A DNA stretch of 64,000 nucleotides from assembly GCF_039534915.1 (NCBI RefSeq), contig NZ_BAAAWE010000001.1, forward strand, positions 1,240,001 through 1,304,000, in the 5' to 3' direction. The stretch comes from Streptomyces roseofulvus (lineage in GTDB: Bacteria; Actinomycetota; Actinomycetes; Streptomycetales; Streptomycetaceae). Shown piece after piece: positions 7,709-15,839 of this stretch; within the stretch, counting starts at the first letter, position 1; each line of letters starts with the position of its first letter. The translations under genes were made by a program, and so were the position numbers. The notes beneath the pieces are model-generated. The model did no database searches and had not been told where the DNA came from. It worked only from the letters and a program-made list of their open reading frames with translations.

Positions 7709-9010
7709 TCAGCGGCCGGCGCCGGCCGTGAGGTCGCCGCGGCGCGGGGCGGCGAACCGCTCCAGGGCCGCGCGGGTCATCCCCGTGAGGGCGTCGACCT
7801 CGGCGGTGTCCAGGGCGCCGCACTGGAGGCCGCGCAGCAGGTAGGAGGAGAGGGCCTTGGCGGTGGCGGGCTCGTCCATGACGTCGCCGCCCGCGTGGTT
7901 GGCGTAGGCGGAGAGGCGCTTGGCGGCGGTCTCGAAGCCCTCGCGGTAGAAGGCGAAGACGGCGGCGTAGCGGGTCGGGATGTGGCCCGGGTGCATGTCC
8001 CAGCCCTGGTAGTAGGCGCGGGCCAGGGCGCGGCGGGTGAGGCCGTAGTGCAGCCTCCACGCCTCGTGGACGTGGGCGGTGGAGCCGACCGGGAGGACGT
8101 TGGTGGAGCCGTCGGAGACGCGTACGCCGGTGCCGGCGGCGGCGACCTGCATGATGGCCTTGGCGTGGTCGGCGGCCGGGTGGTCGCTGGCCTGGTAGGC
8201 GGCGGAGACGCCGAGGCAGGCGCTGTAGTCGAAGGTGCCGTAGTGCAGGCCGGTGGCGCGCCCCTCGGCGGCGTCGATCATGCGGGCGACGGCGGCGGTG
8301 CCGTCGGCGGCGAGGATGGACTGGCTGGTCTCGATCTGGATCTCGAAGCCGAGCCGGCCGGCGTCCAGGCCGTGGGCCTTCTCGAAGGCTTCGAGGAGGC
8401 GGACGAAGGCGGTGACCTGCTCGGGGTAGGTGACCTTCGGGAGGGTGAGGACGAGGCCGTCGGGCAGGCCGCCGTGCTCCAGGAGGCCGGTGAGGAAGAC
8501 GTCGGTGGTGCGGATGCCGCGGTCGCGGACGGCTGCCTCCATGCACTTCATCCGGATGCCCATGTAGGGGGCGGCGGTGCCCCCGGCGTACGCCTCCGAG
8601 ATCAGCCGGGCGGCGCGGGCGGCGTCGTTGTCTTCTGCGGCCCCACCGCCACCGGCGTACCCGTCCTCGAAGTCGACCCGCAGGTCCTCGATCGGCTCGC
8701 GCTCCAGCTTGGTGCGCACGCGCGCGTACACGTCCTCGGCGAGGTCGTCGGAGAGGCCGAGGACGGCGGCGAAGGAGGCGGCGTCGGGGGCGTGCTCGTC
8801 GAGCGCAGCGAGGGCCTGGTCGCCCCAGGAGCGGATGGTGCCGGCGTCGAAGACGTCGCCGGGGACGTAGACGGTGTGGACGGGCTGGCGGGTGCCGGGG
8901 TCGCCCGGGTAGCGGCGGTCGAGCTCGGCGTCCACCGCCGCGAGGGAGGAGCTGATGCCCTCGCTGACCGCGCCCGCGAGGCTCGTCGACACCTTCTCCT
9001 GCTGACCCAT
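7709..9010 (-). CDS. CitE/HpcH-like aldolase-lyase family protein (DUF6986 type)
   Basis: A 433-residue protein of the HpcH/HpaI aldolase and citrate-lyase beta superfamily. Hallmarks are DLRVDFEDGYAGG (metal-binding Glu/Asp near residue 125), FEIQIETSQSI (Glu-containing strand) and HYGTFDYSACLG. This longer actinobacterial branch is usually annotated DUF6986 and often travels with purine or glyoxylate genes; an acyl-CoA lyase or aldolase reaction is likely but unproven. The ATG at 9010 has a near-perfect AGGAGG seven bases upstream. An inverted repeat overlaps the leader. It is separated from the etfBA unit upstream by a strong terminator. Confidence 0.82.
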   Translation of the reverse strand: MGQQEKVSTSLAGAVSEGISSSLAAVDAELDRRYPGDPGTRQPVHTVYVPGDVFDAGTIRSWGDQALAALDEHAPDAASFAAVLGLSDDLAEDVYARVRTKLEREPIEDLRVDFEDGYAGGGGAAEDNDAARAARLISEAYAGGTAAPYMGIRMKCMEAAVRDRGIRTTDVFLTGLLEHGGLPDGLVLTLPKVTYPEQVTAFVRLLEAFEKAHGLDAGRLGFEIQIETSQSILAADGTAAVARMIDAAEGRATGLHYGTFDYSACLGVSAAYQASDHPAADHAKAIMQVAAAGTGVRVSDGSTNVLPVGSTAHVHEAWRLHYGLTRRALARAYYQGWDMHPGHIPTRYAAVFAFYREGFETAAKRLSAYANHAGGDVMDEPATAKALSSYLLRGLQCGALDTAEVDALTGMTRAALERFAAPRRGDLTAGAGR

Positions 9011-9026
9011 CCCTGATCCTCCTGTT

Positions 9027-9053
9027 TTCCGCTGCACGGAATCAACAATCCGT
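9027..9053. promoter_or_regulatory. Overlapping inverted repeats upstream of the CitE-like gene
   Basis: TTCCG (9027-9031) and CGGAA (9037-9041) form a perfect dyad with a 5-base spacer. The second arm also pairs with TCCGT at 9049-9053, giving three related half-sites only 17-43 bases before the start codon. This layout suits a repressor blocking the CitE-like gene; the cognate regulator is not in the window. Confidence 0.5.
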
Positions 9054-9105
9054 ATGGCGAAGTTAATGGGCCGCCGGGACCTGCGTCAATGGTTGACCGA
9101 AACGG

Positions 9106-9144
9106 CCGGGGGCCGCACGGCGAGATTCGCCGTGCGGCCCCCGG
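9106..9144 (-). terminator. Strong hairpin terminator after etfA
   Basis: A perfect 18-bp stem (9106-9123 with 9127-9144) and 3-base loop lies 22 bases beyond the etfA stop. It isolates etfBA from the CitE-like gene downstream. Confidence 0.85.
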
Positions 9145-9165
9145 GGGCTGTGAAAGCGCTGGTCG

Positions 9166-10128
<963 letters not shown>

Positions 10129-10185
10129 GGGACTTCAATCTCCTGCGAACGAAAAGGGGGGCAGTCTGTACGGCTCGCGCGAGCC

Positions 10186-10971
10186 CTAGATGAACTTCTG
10201 GCTCGCGAGGAACTCGGCCAGCTGCTTGCCGCCCTCGCCCTCGTCCTTGACGATCGTGCCCGCGGTGCGCGCCGGACGCTCGTCGGCGGAGTCCACGGCG
10301 GTCCAGGAACCCTCCAGGCCCACCTCGCCCTCGTCGAGGCCCAGGTCGTCGAGCTCCAGCTCCTCAACCGGCTTCTTCTTGGCGGCCATGATGCCCTTGA
10401 AGGACGGGTAGCGCGCCTCGCCCGACTGGTCCGTCACGGAGACGACGGCCGGGAGGGAGGCCTCCAGCTGCTCGGAGGCGGTGTCGCCGTCGCGGCGGCC
10501 GGTCACCTTGCCGTCCTCGACCTTGACCTCGGAGAGCAGGGTGACCTGCGGGACGCCCAGGCGCTCGGCCAGGATCGCCGGGAGGACGCCCATGGTGCCG
10601 TCGGTGGAGGCCATGCCGGCGATGACCAGGTCGTAGCCGGTCTTCTCGATCGCCTTGGCGAGCACCAGCGAGGTGGCCATGACGTCGGAGCCGTGGATGG
10701 ACTCGTCGTCGACGTGGACGGCCTTGTCGGCGCCCATCGACAGCGCCTTGCGCAGCGCGTCGCGCGCGTCCTCGGGGCCGACGGTGAGGACGGTGACCTC
10801 GGCGTCGTCCGCCTCCTCGGCGATCTGCAGCGCCTGCTCGACCGCGTACTCGTCGAGCTCCGACAGCAGACCGTCGACGTCCTCGCGGTCGACCGTCAGG
10901 TCGTCGGCGAACTTCCGGTCGCCAGTGGCGTCCGGCACGTACTTCACACAGACAACGATCCTCAAGCTCAC
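10186..10971 (-). CDS. etfB: Electron transfer flavoprotein beta subunit
   Basis: A 261-residue EtfB, the AMP-binding partner of EtfA. The N-terminus (RIVVCVKYVPDATGDRKF) and the later VIAGMASTDGTMGVLPAILAERLG and SFKGIMAAKKKP segments are diagnostic. The GTG start at 10971 follows AGGAG at good spacing. It is the first gene of the etfB-etfA operon; the 198-base gap upstream contains an AT-richer stretch around 11077-11135 that probably holds the promoter. Confidence 0.97.
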   Translation of the reverse strand: MSLRIVVCVKYVPDATGDRKFADDLTVDREDVDGLLSELDEYAVEQALQIAEEADDAEVTVLTVGPEDARDALRKALSMGADKAVHVDDESIHGSDVMATSLVLAKAIEKTGYDLVIAGMASTDGTMGVLPAILAERLGVPQVTLLSEVKVEDGKVTGRRDGDTASEQLEASLPAVVSVTDQSGEARYPSFKGIMAAKKKPVEELELDDLGLDEGEVGLEGSWTAVDSADERPARTAGTIVKDEGEGGKQLAEFLASQKFI

Positions 10972-11169
10972 GCCGGCTCTCCTACTGCATCGTCATAACT
11001 GGGCTGCCTTGTTGCTCGCAGCATAGGCGCCTGAAGGGCGGGTTTCCGGTCGGGGCGCCGGACGCCCCGACCAGATATTACTCGTCAGTACACCCAGTTC
11101 GTGACCATTAAGCAAGCGCTCAGCAATGTGATCTGCCCGACCCTCGCGGGACGGCCCCCACGGGAACTC

Positions 11170-11694
11170 TCAGTCGCGCAGCGCGTTGAAGCGCCCGTGG
11201 TGGTAGAGGAGCGGACGGCCCGCGCCGTCGGGGTCCCCGGCGACCGCCTGGGCTATCACGATCCGGTGGTCCCCCGCGGGCACCAGGGCCACCACCCGGC
11301 ACACCAGCCAGGCCAGGACGCCGTCGAGGACGGGCACCCCCTCGGGGCCGAGGCTCCAGCGGGTCGGCTCGGCGAACCGGTCGGCGCCGCTGCGCGCGAA
11401 GGTGGCCGCCAGCTCCTCCTGGTGCTCGCCGAGTATGTGGACGCCGATGTGTTCGGCCTCGGCGACCACGGGCCAGCTGGAGGAGCCGGTGCCCACGCCG
11501 AAGGAGATCAGCGGCGGGTCGGCGGCGACGGAGCTGAGCGAAGTGGCGGTGAAGCCGACGGGGCGCTCCCCGTGGGCGGTGATCACCGCGACGCCGGCGG
11601 CGTGGCGGCGGAAGACGGAGCGGAGCAGGTCCGGCGAGGCGGGCCTGGGGGCGCCGATCGTGGGGACGGTGCGGAGCTCGGGCGAAACCGTCAT
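11170..11694 (-). CDS. Flavin reductase family protein (FMN-binding split barrel)
   Basis: A 174-residue NAD(P)H:flavin oxidoreductase of the HpaC/DIM6-NTAB type, which supplies reduced FMN or FAD to two-component monooxygenases. Typical features are LLRSVFRRHAAGVAVIT near the N-terminus, GFTATSLSSVAADPPLISFGV (flavin contacts) and the terminal PLLYHHGRFNAL. I start it at the ATG at 11694 (GAAGGA upstream); a longer open frame to 11814 reads through probable promoter DNA. No monooxygenase partner is adjacent, so it may serve a distant one. Confidence 0.88.
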   Translation of the reverse strand: MTVSPELRTVPTIGAPRPASPDLLRSVFRRHAAGVAVITAHGERPVGFTATSLSSVAADPPLISFGVGTGSSSWPVVAEAEHIGVHILGEHQEELAATFARSGADRFAEPTRWSLGPEGVPVLDGVLAWLVCRVVALVPAGDHRIVIAQAVAGDPDGAGRPLLYHHGRFNALRD

Positions 11695-11816
11695 GGAGTT
11701 GTCCTTCGTGCGGGGCGGCATGGAGCGGGGTCCTGGGGCGTCAGAGGCCCGGACAGCGCGCGCTCGCATGACGGCCCAGGTCCACATGGGCCCGGCCGTA
11801 GAGAAGGAGTTCACCG

Positions 11817-11845
11817 GTCACTCCGTCAGGGTGACGAGGAGTGAC
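11817..11845. promoter_or_regulatory. Compound dyad upstream of the flavin reductase
   Basis: Outer arms GTCACTCC (11817-11824) and GGAGTGAC (11838-11845) are perfect 8-bp complements. Inside them GTCA and TGAC (11825-11828, 11832-11835) form a second dyad. It lies 123-151 bases upstream of the flavin reductase start and 71 bases past the thioredoxin-like gene's stop, so it may be an operator or a terminator. Confidence 0.4.
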
Positions 11846-11915
11846 GGCCCGGGTCAAGTGCGTACCGGGATGTGGGAGATGTGTCACCGCGTCAGGGGCC
11901 CGCGCCCGGTCGGCG

Positions 11916-12317
11916 TCACAGCGCGCGGCCGAGGGCGGCGATGACGTCGGCCCGGCGGGGCTGCCCGGCCGCCCGGCGGACGATCCGGCCGGCCGCGTCG
12001 AGGACGAGGACGGTGGGGGTACGGGCGACCCCGAGCGCGCGGACCAGGCCGAGGTGCTCCTCGGCGTCGATCTCCACGTGGGCGACGCCGGGCACCATGG
12101 CGGCGACCTCCGCGAGCGTGCGGCGGGTGGCCCGGCAGGGCTGGCAGAAGGCGCTGGAGAACTGGACCAGGGTCGCCCGCTCGCCCAGCTCCGCGCCGCC
12201 GAGCCGCTCCGGCCCCAGCCGCTCCGGCGCGGGCTCTTCCGTCCCGGGCCCGTCCGGTCCGAGCCGCTCCGGTCCGACCCGCTCCGGCCCCGGCCGTTCC
12301 GTCGCGTCCACCGTCAT
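11916..12317 (-). CDS. Thioredoxin-like protein with repetitive N-terminus
   Basis: A 133-residue protein. Residues 1-42 are a low-complexity tract built from GPERLGP-type repeats (Pro, Glu, Arg, Leu, Gly). Residues 45-133 form a thioredoxin fold with active site CQPC (Cys58, Cys61), the TPTVLVLD cis-proline loop and a C-terminal helix. CxPC fits disulfide oxidoreductases. The ATG at 12317 has GAGGGGAC upstream. No signal peptide is present, so it is cytosolic. The repetitive tail is not part of thioredoxin proper and may be a flexible tether. It diverges from plsC. Confidence 0.85.
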   Translation of the reverse strand: MTVDATERPGPERVGPERLGPDGPGTEEPAPERLGPERLGGAELGERATLVQFSSAFCQPCRATRRTLAEVAAMVPGVAHVEIDAEEHLGLVRALGVARTPTVLVLDAAGRIVRRAAGQPRRADVIAALGRAL

Positions 12318-12541
12318 CCCTGTCCCCTCGTTCCGCGTCCTTCTCCCCGTGCAGCGTCGCACGGCACCGCGGGATTCCCGCCCCGACCACCGCGAGTGAC
12401 GAGAATCTCCCCGTACGAAGCCGCCTGGACTGGTCACAGCGGCCCACATGCGGCACGATCTGCCCAAAGCCGAAAACCTACGGCCGCGTAACTTCGCCGG
12501 GAGAGCCCTCCCGAAGGCACAGACGAAGGGGATCCCCTCCC

Positions 12542-13267
12542 ATGGCAGAACTCGTGTACCGACCGGTGGTCGGCGCCGCGCTCACCATGTTCAAGGCGCT
12601 CGACCTCAAGATCGACACACAGGGTTCGGAGCACATCCCGCGGACCGGCGGAGCCGTCCTGGTCAGCAACCACATCAGCTACCTGGACTTCATCTTCAGC
12701 GGTCTGGCCGCGCTGCCCCAGAAGCGCCTGGTGCGCTTCATGGCGAAGGAGTCGGTCTTCCGGCACAAGGTCTCCGGACCGCTGATGCGGGCCATGAAGC
12801 ACATCCCGGTGGACCGGGCGCAGGGCGAGCACGCCTACCAGCACGCCCTGGAGGCGCTGCGGAAGGGCGAGATCGTCGGCGTCTTCCCCGAGGCGACCAT
12901 CTCGGAGTCCTTCACGCTGAAGAGCTTCAAGTCGGGCGCGGCCCGGCTCGCCCAGGAGGCCGGGGTGCCGCTGATCCCGATGGCCCTGTGGGGCACCCAG
13001 CGGATCTGGACGAAGGGCCGGCCGCGGAACTTCAAGCGGGCCCACATCCCGGTGACGATCCGGGTCGGGGAGCCGGTCGAGGCGCCCTCCGACCAGTACG
13101 CGGGCGCCATCACCCGGCGGCTGCGCGAGCGCGTCCAGGAGCTCCTGGAGGCCGCCCAGCGCGCCTACCCGGTGCGCCCGAAGGACGCCGCGGACACCTG
13201 GTGGATCCCGGCGCACCTGGGCGGCACGGCGCCGACCCCGGAGCAGCTGAAGGCGGCCGGGCAGTAA
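12542..13267 (+). CDS. plsC: 1-acyl-sn-glycerol-3-phosphate acyltransferase (PlsC family)
   Basis: A 241-residue acyltransferase that adds the second acyl chain to lysophosphatidic acid in membrane lipid synthesis. The catalytic HX4D motif is NHISYLD (His44, Asp49), followed by the FPEATIS substrate motif near residue 118 and a PMALWGTQRIW segment. It probably binds the membrane through its N-terminal hydrophobic patch. The start is the ATG at 12542, preceded by a GA-rich AAGGGGA. It diverges from the thioredoxin-like gene and converges with a transglutaminase-like gene 25 bases downstream. Streptomyces have several PlsC paralogues, so this need not be the essential one. Confidence 0.9.
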   Translation: MAELVYRPVVGAALTMFKALDLKIDTQGSEHIPRTGGAVLVSNHISYLDFIFSGLAALPQKRLVRFMAKESVFRHKVSGPLMRAMKHIPVDRAQGEHAYQHALEALRKGEIVGVFPEATISESFTLKSFKSGAARLAQEAGVPLIPMALWGTQRIWTKGRPRNFKRAHIPVTIRVGEPVEAPSDQYAGAITRRLRERVQELLEAAQRAYPVRPKDAADTWWIPAHLGGTAPTPEQLKAAGQ

Positions 13268-13292
13268 CTCCCCGGCCAGGGGCCGCCCGGGC

Positions 13293-13895
13293 TCACAGTT
13301 CCGTGGGGAGCGTCCGCCAGAGGTGCGGCCGGTCGGGGGCGGCGCGCAGGGCCCGGAGGACCACGGGGTGGGGTTCGGCGTAGAGAACCGGGTGGTCGAC
13401 CTCGCCGAACTCCGGTCGTACGGTCCAGGCCAGCCGCTCCTCGCCCAGCGAGAACCGGGCGTCCACGCCCGGCGGCACGTTTCCGCGCACGTCCTGCCGG
13501 GCCCACCGCTCCTCGCCCGGCAGTTTCACCGCGACGAGGCCGTGGAGCGCCGGGTTCGCTCCGTCGTCGTCCGCGAGCCGCTGGTAGCAGAGGGCGGCCG
13601 GGATGCCCCGGGCCCGCAGGAGCGCGGCGTACGCGACGGACTTGGCGTAGCAGATGCCGGTGCCCTGCTCCAGGACGTCGGAGGCGCGCCAGGTGACACG
13701 CGGGTCGCCGGAGTCCTGGGAGTGCGGGATGGTGTCCCGGACGAAGACATAGGCCGCTTCGGCGTATGAGTATGCGTCGGGGTGGTCGGCGGCGATGCGC
13801 TCCGCGGTGGCCCGGACGAGCGGATGGTCGTGATCGACGGCCTCACCGACCGCCAAATACGCCTCGATGTCAGGGTTCTGCTGCATCAGCTCCAT
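13293..13895 (-). CDS. Transglutaminase-like domain protein
   Basis: A 200-residue protein with the transglutaminase/protease-like core: Cys82 in GTGICYAKS, His118 in LHGLVAV and Asp135 in RQDVRGN form a Cys-His-Asp triad. Length and the absence of a signal peptide resemble the small cytosolic transglutaminase-like proteins of bacteria, whose reactions (peptide cleavage or amide exchange) are mostly uncharacterised. The ATG at 13895 has only a weak Shine-Dalgarno site. A large hairpin lies between it and the threonine aldolase gene upstream, so it is likely transcribed separately. Confidence 0.85.
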   Translation of the reverse strand: MELMQQNPDIEAYLAVGEAVDHDHPLVRATAERIAADHPDAYSYAEAAYVFVRDTIPHSQDSGDPRVTWRASDVLEQGTGICYAKSVAYAALLRARGIPAALCYQRLADDDGANPALHGLVAVKLPGEERWARQDVRGNVPPGVDARFSLGEERLAWTVRPEFGEVDHPVLYAEPHPVVLRALRAAPDRPHLWRTLPTEL

Positions 13896-13912
13896 GATCC
13901 GCGAGCATAGAC

Positions 13913-13953
13913 ATGCGGCCGAGTGGCGTCAATGACTTTCCACTCGACCGCAT
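13913..13953 (-). terminator. Hairpin between threonine aldolase and transglutaminase-like genes
   Basis: Arms of 14 bases (13913-13926 and 13940-13953) pair with one mismatch around a 13-base loop. It starts 17 bases past the threonine aldolase stop and ends 18 bases before the next start codon, so it could terminate the upstream operon or fold in the leader of the downstream gene. Confidence 0.65.
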
Positions 13954-13969
13954 ATCTATTCAGTTCAGC

Positions 13970-15049
13970 TCAGCGGGCCAGCTCTTCCTTCAGGGCCTGG
14001 AGGAAGGCGTCGACGTCTTCCTCCGTGGTGTCGAAGGAGCACATCCAGCGCACGTCGCCGGCCTGCTCGTCCCAGAAGTAGAAGCGGAAGCGCTTCTGGA
14101 GCCGTCGGCTGACCTCGTGCGGGAGCCGCGCGAAGACCGCGTTGGCCTGCACCGGGTAGAGGATCTCGACCCCGTCCAGGGAGCGCACGCCGTCCGCGAG
14201 GCGGCCGGCCATCGCGTTGGCGTGCCGGGCGTTGCGCAGCCACAGGTCCTTGGCGAGCAGCGCCTCCAGCTGCACCGACAGGAAGCGCATCTTGGACGCG
14301 AGCTGCATGGACAGCTTGCGCAGGTGCTTCATGTGGCTGACGGCGTCCGGGTTGAGGACGATCACGGCCTCGCCGAAGAGCATGCCGTTCTTGGTGCCGC
14401 CGTACGAGATGACGTCGACGCCCACCGCGTTGGTGAAGGCGCGCATCGGCACGTCGAGCGAGGCGGCCGCGTTGGCTATCCGGGCGCCGTCGAGGTGCAC
14501 CTTCATGCCCTTGGAGTGGGCGTGCTCGACGATGGCGCGGATCTCGTCCACGGTGTAGACGGTGCCCAGCTCGGTGTTCTGGGTGATCGAGACGACCTGC
14601 GGCATGGCCCGGTGCTCGTCCTCCCAGCCCCATGCCTGCCGGTCGATCAGCTCGGGGGTGAGCTTGCCGTCCGGGGTCGGCACGGTGAGCAGCTTGAGGC
14701 CGCCCATGCGCTCCGGCGCGCCGCCCTCGTCCACGTTGATGTGGGCGGACTCGGCGCAGATCACGGCGCCCCAGCGATCGGTGAGCGCCTGGAGGGCGGT
14801 CACGTTCGCCCCGGTGCCGTTGAAGACCGGGAACGCCTCCGCGAGCGGGCCGAAGTGGCTGTGGACGATCCGCTGGAGGTGGTCGGTGTACTCGTCCTCG
14901 CCGTAGGCGACCTGGTGGCCGTCGTTGGCGAGGGCGATCGCGGCGAGCACCTCCGGGTGGACGCCGGCGTAGTTGTCGCTCGCGAAACCCCGGACCGACG
15001 GGTCGTGGTGACGACGGGCGTCGGTCCGGTGCCCGAGGGCGGCGGTCAC
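13970..15049 (-). CDS. Low-specificity L-threonine aldolase family (PLP enzyme)
   Basis: About 359 residues of the beta-eliminating lyase/threonine aldolase family, which splits L-threonine and related beta-hydroxy amino acids into glycine and an aldehyde using PLP. Seen are FASDNYAGVHPEVL at the start, HLDGARIANAAASL (PLP-binding Asp) and SYGGTKNGM with the Schiff-base lysine. I choose the GTG at 15049, which overlaps the upstream SDR stop by four bases (GTGA); the GTG at 15067 in the same frame is possible. It is the last gene of a coupled three-gene operon with a DUF6421 protein and an SDR. Confidence 0.88.
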   Translation of the reverse strand: MTAALGHRTDARRHHDPSVRGFASDNYAGVHPEVLAAIALANDGHQVAYGEDEYTDHLQRIVHSHFGPLAEAFPVFNGTGANVTALQALTDRWGAVICAESAHINVDEGGAPERMGGLKLLTVPTPDGKLTPELIDRQAWGWEDEHRAMPQVVSITQNTELGTVYTVDEIRAIVEHAHSKGMKVHLDGARIANAAASLDVPMRAFTNAVGVDVISYGGTKNGMLFGEAVIVLNPDAVSHMKHLRKLSMQLASKMRFLSVQLEALLAKDLWLRNARHANAMAGRLADGVRSLDGVEILYPVQANAVFARLPHEVSRRLQKRFRFYFWDEQAGDVRWMCSFDTTEEDVDAFLQALKEELAR

Positions 15050-15804
15050 GGTGCGGGGGTCAGCCACAGGCGCTGTCCATTCACTTCCTGGGCGGGCCGG
15101 TCCCACAGGCCGGCGATCTCGTCGGCCAGGTCCTTCACGTCGGTGAAGCCCGCGAACTTCGCGTTGGGGCGTTCGGCGCGCATGGCGTCGTGCACCAATG
15201 CCTTGATCACCAGGATCGCAGCCGCGGCCTGCGGGCCGTCGTCGCCCCCCAGCTTGCGGAAGGAGTCCGCCAGGGCCAGGGTCCACGCCTCGGCGGCGGC
15301 CTTGCCCGCGTTGTACGCGGCGTTGTTGGCCTGCGGCTTGTGGGCGCCGACCTGGCTGACCAGGGCGTAGCGGCCGCGGCCACCGCTGCGGAGCAGGGCG
15401 TCGTGGAAGGCGAGCGAGGTGTGCTGGACCGTGCGGATCAGGAGCTTCTCCAGGAAGTCCCAGTCCTTGAGGTCGGTCTCGGTGAAGGAGGAGCTGCCGC
15501 GCCAGCCGCCCACGAGGTGGACGAGCCCGTCGACGCGCCCGAACTCCTTCTCCGTCTTGTCGACCCAGGCGCGCGTGGCGTCGAGGTCGAGGAGGTCGAC
15601 GGTCTCGCCGACGACCTTGGCGCCCTGGGTCTCGCGGGCGGCCTCGACCGCCTCGGCGAGCCGGGCCGGGTCGGCGTCGGCGGCGACCACCGTCGCGCCG
15701 GCGCCGGCGAGGCGGATCAGCGCCGCCCGGCCGGCGGGGCCGGCCGCGCCGGCCACCGCGATGACGGCCCCGTCGAGGGGTCCGCCGTTCGATTCGGCGT
15801 CCAT
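15046..15804 (-). CDS. SDR family NAD(P)-dependent oxidoreductase
   Basis: About 252 residues with a Rossmann N-terminus (GAVIAVAGAAGPAGRAALIRLAGAGATVVAAD) and the catalytic YNAGKAAAEAW (Tyr-x3-Lys). The glycine motif is the unusual GAAGPAG rather than TGxxxGIG, so cofactor binding may be atypical. The ATG at 15804 has GGAGGAGG upstream; an in-frame GTG at 15843 would overlap the preceding DUF6421 stop by four bases and is a real alternative. It sits in the middle of the DUF6421-SDR-threonine aldolase operon, which suggests it acts on the aldehyde or amino-acid product of its partners. Confidence 0.88.
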   Translation of the reverse strand: MDAESNGGPLDGAVIAVAGAAGPAGRAALIRLAGAGATVVAADADPARLAEAVEAARETQGAKVVGETVDLLDLDATRAWVDKTEKEFGRVDGLVHLVGGWRGSSSFTETDLKDWDFLEKLLIRTVQHTSLAFHDALLRSGGRGRYALVSQVGAHKPQANNAAYNAGKAAAEAWTLALADSFRKLGGDDGPQAAAAILVIKALVHDAMRAERPNAKFAGFTDVKDLADEIAGLWDRPAQEVNGQRLWLTPAP

Positions 15805-15839
15805 CCGCGCCGCCTCCTCCGTGTCCTGGCGGGCCTCGC

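Noticed and set aside
11111..11125. AGCAAGCGCTCAGCA upstream of etfB as a TetR operator
   Set aside because: Only the left half fits the AGCAAGCGCTTGCT type; the right half has diverged, so symmetry is lost.
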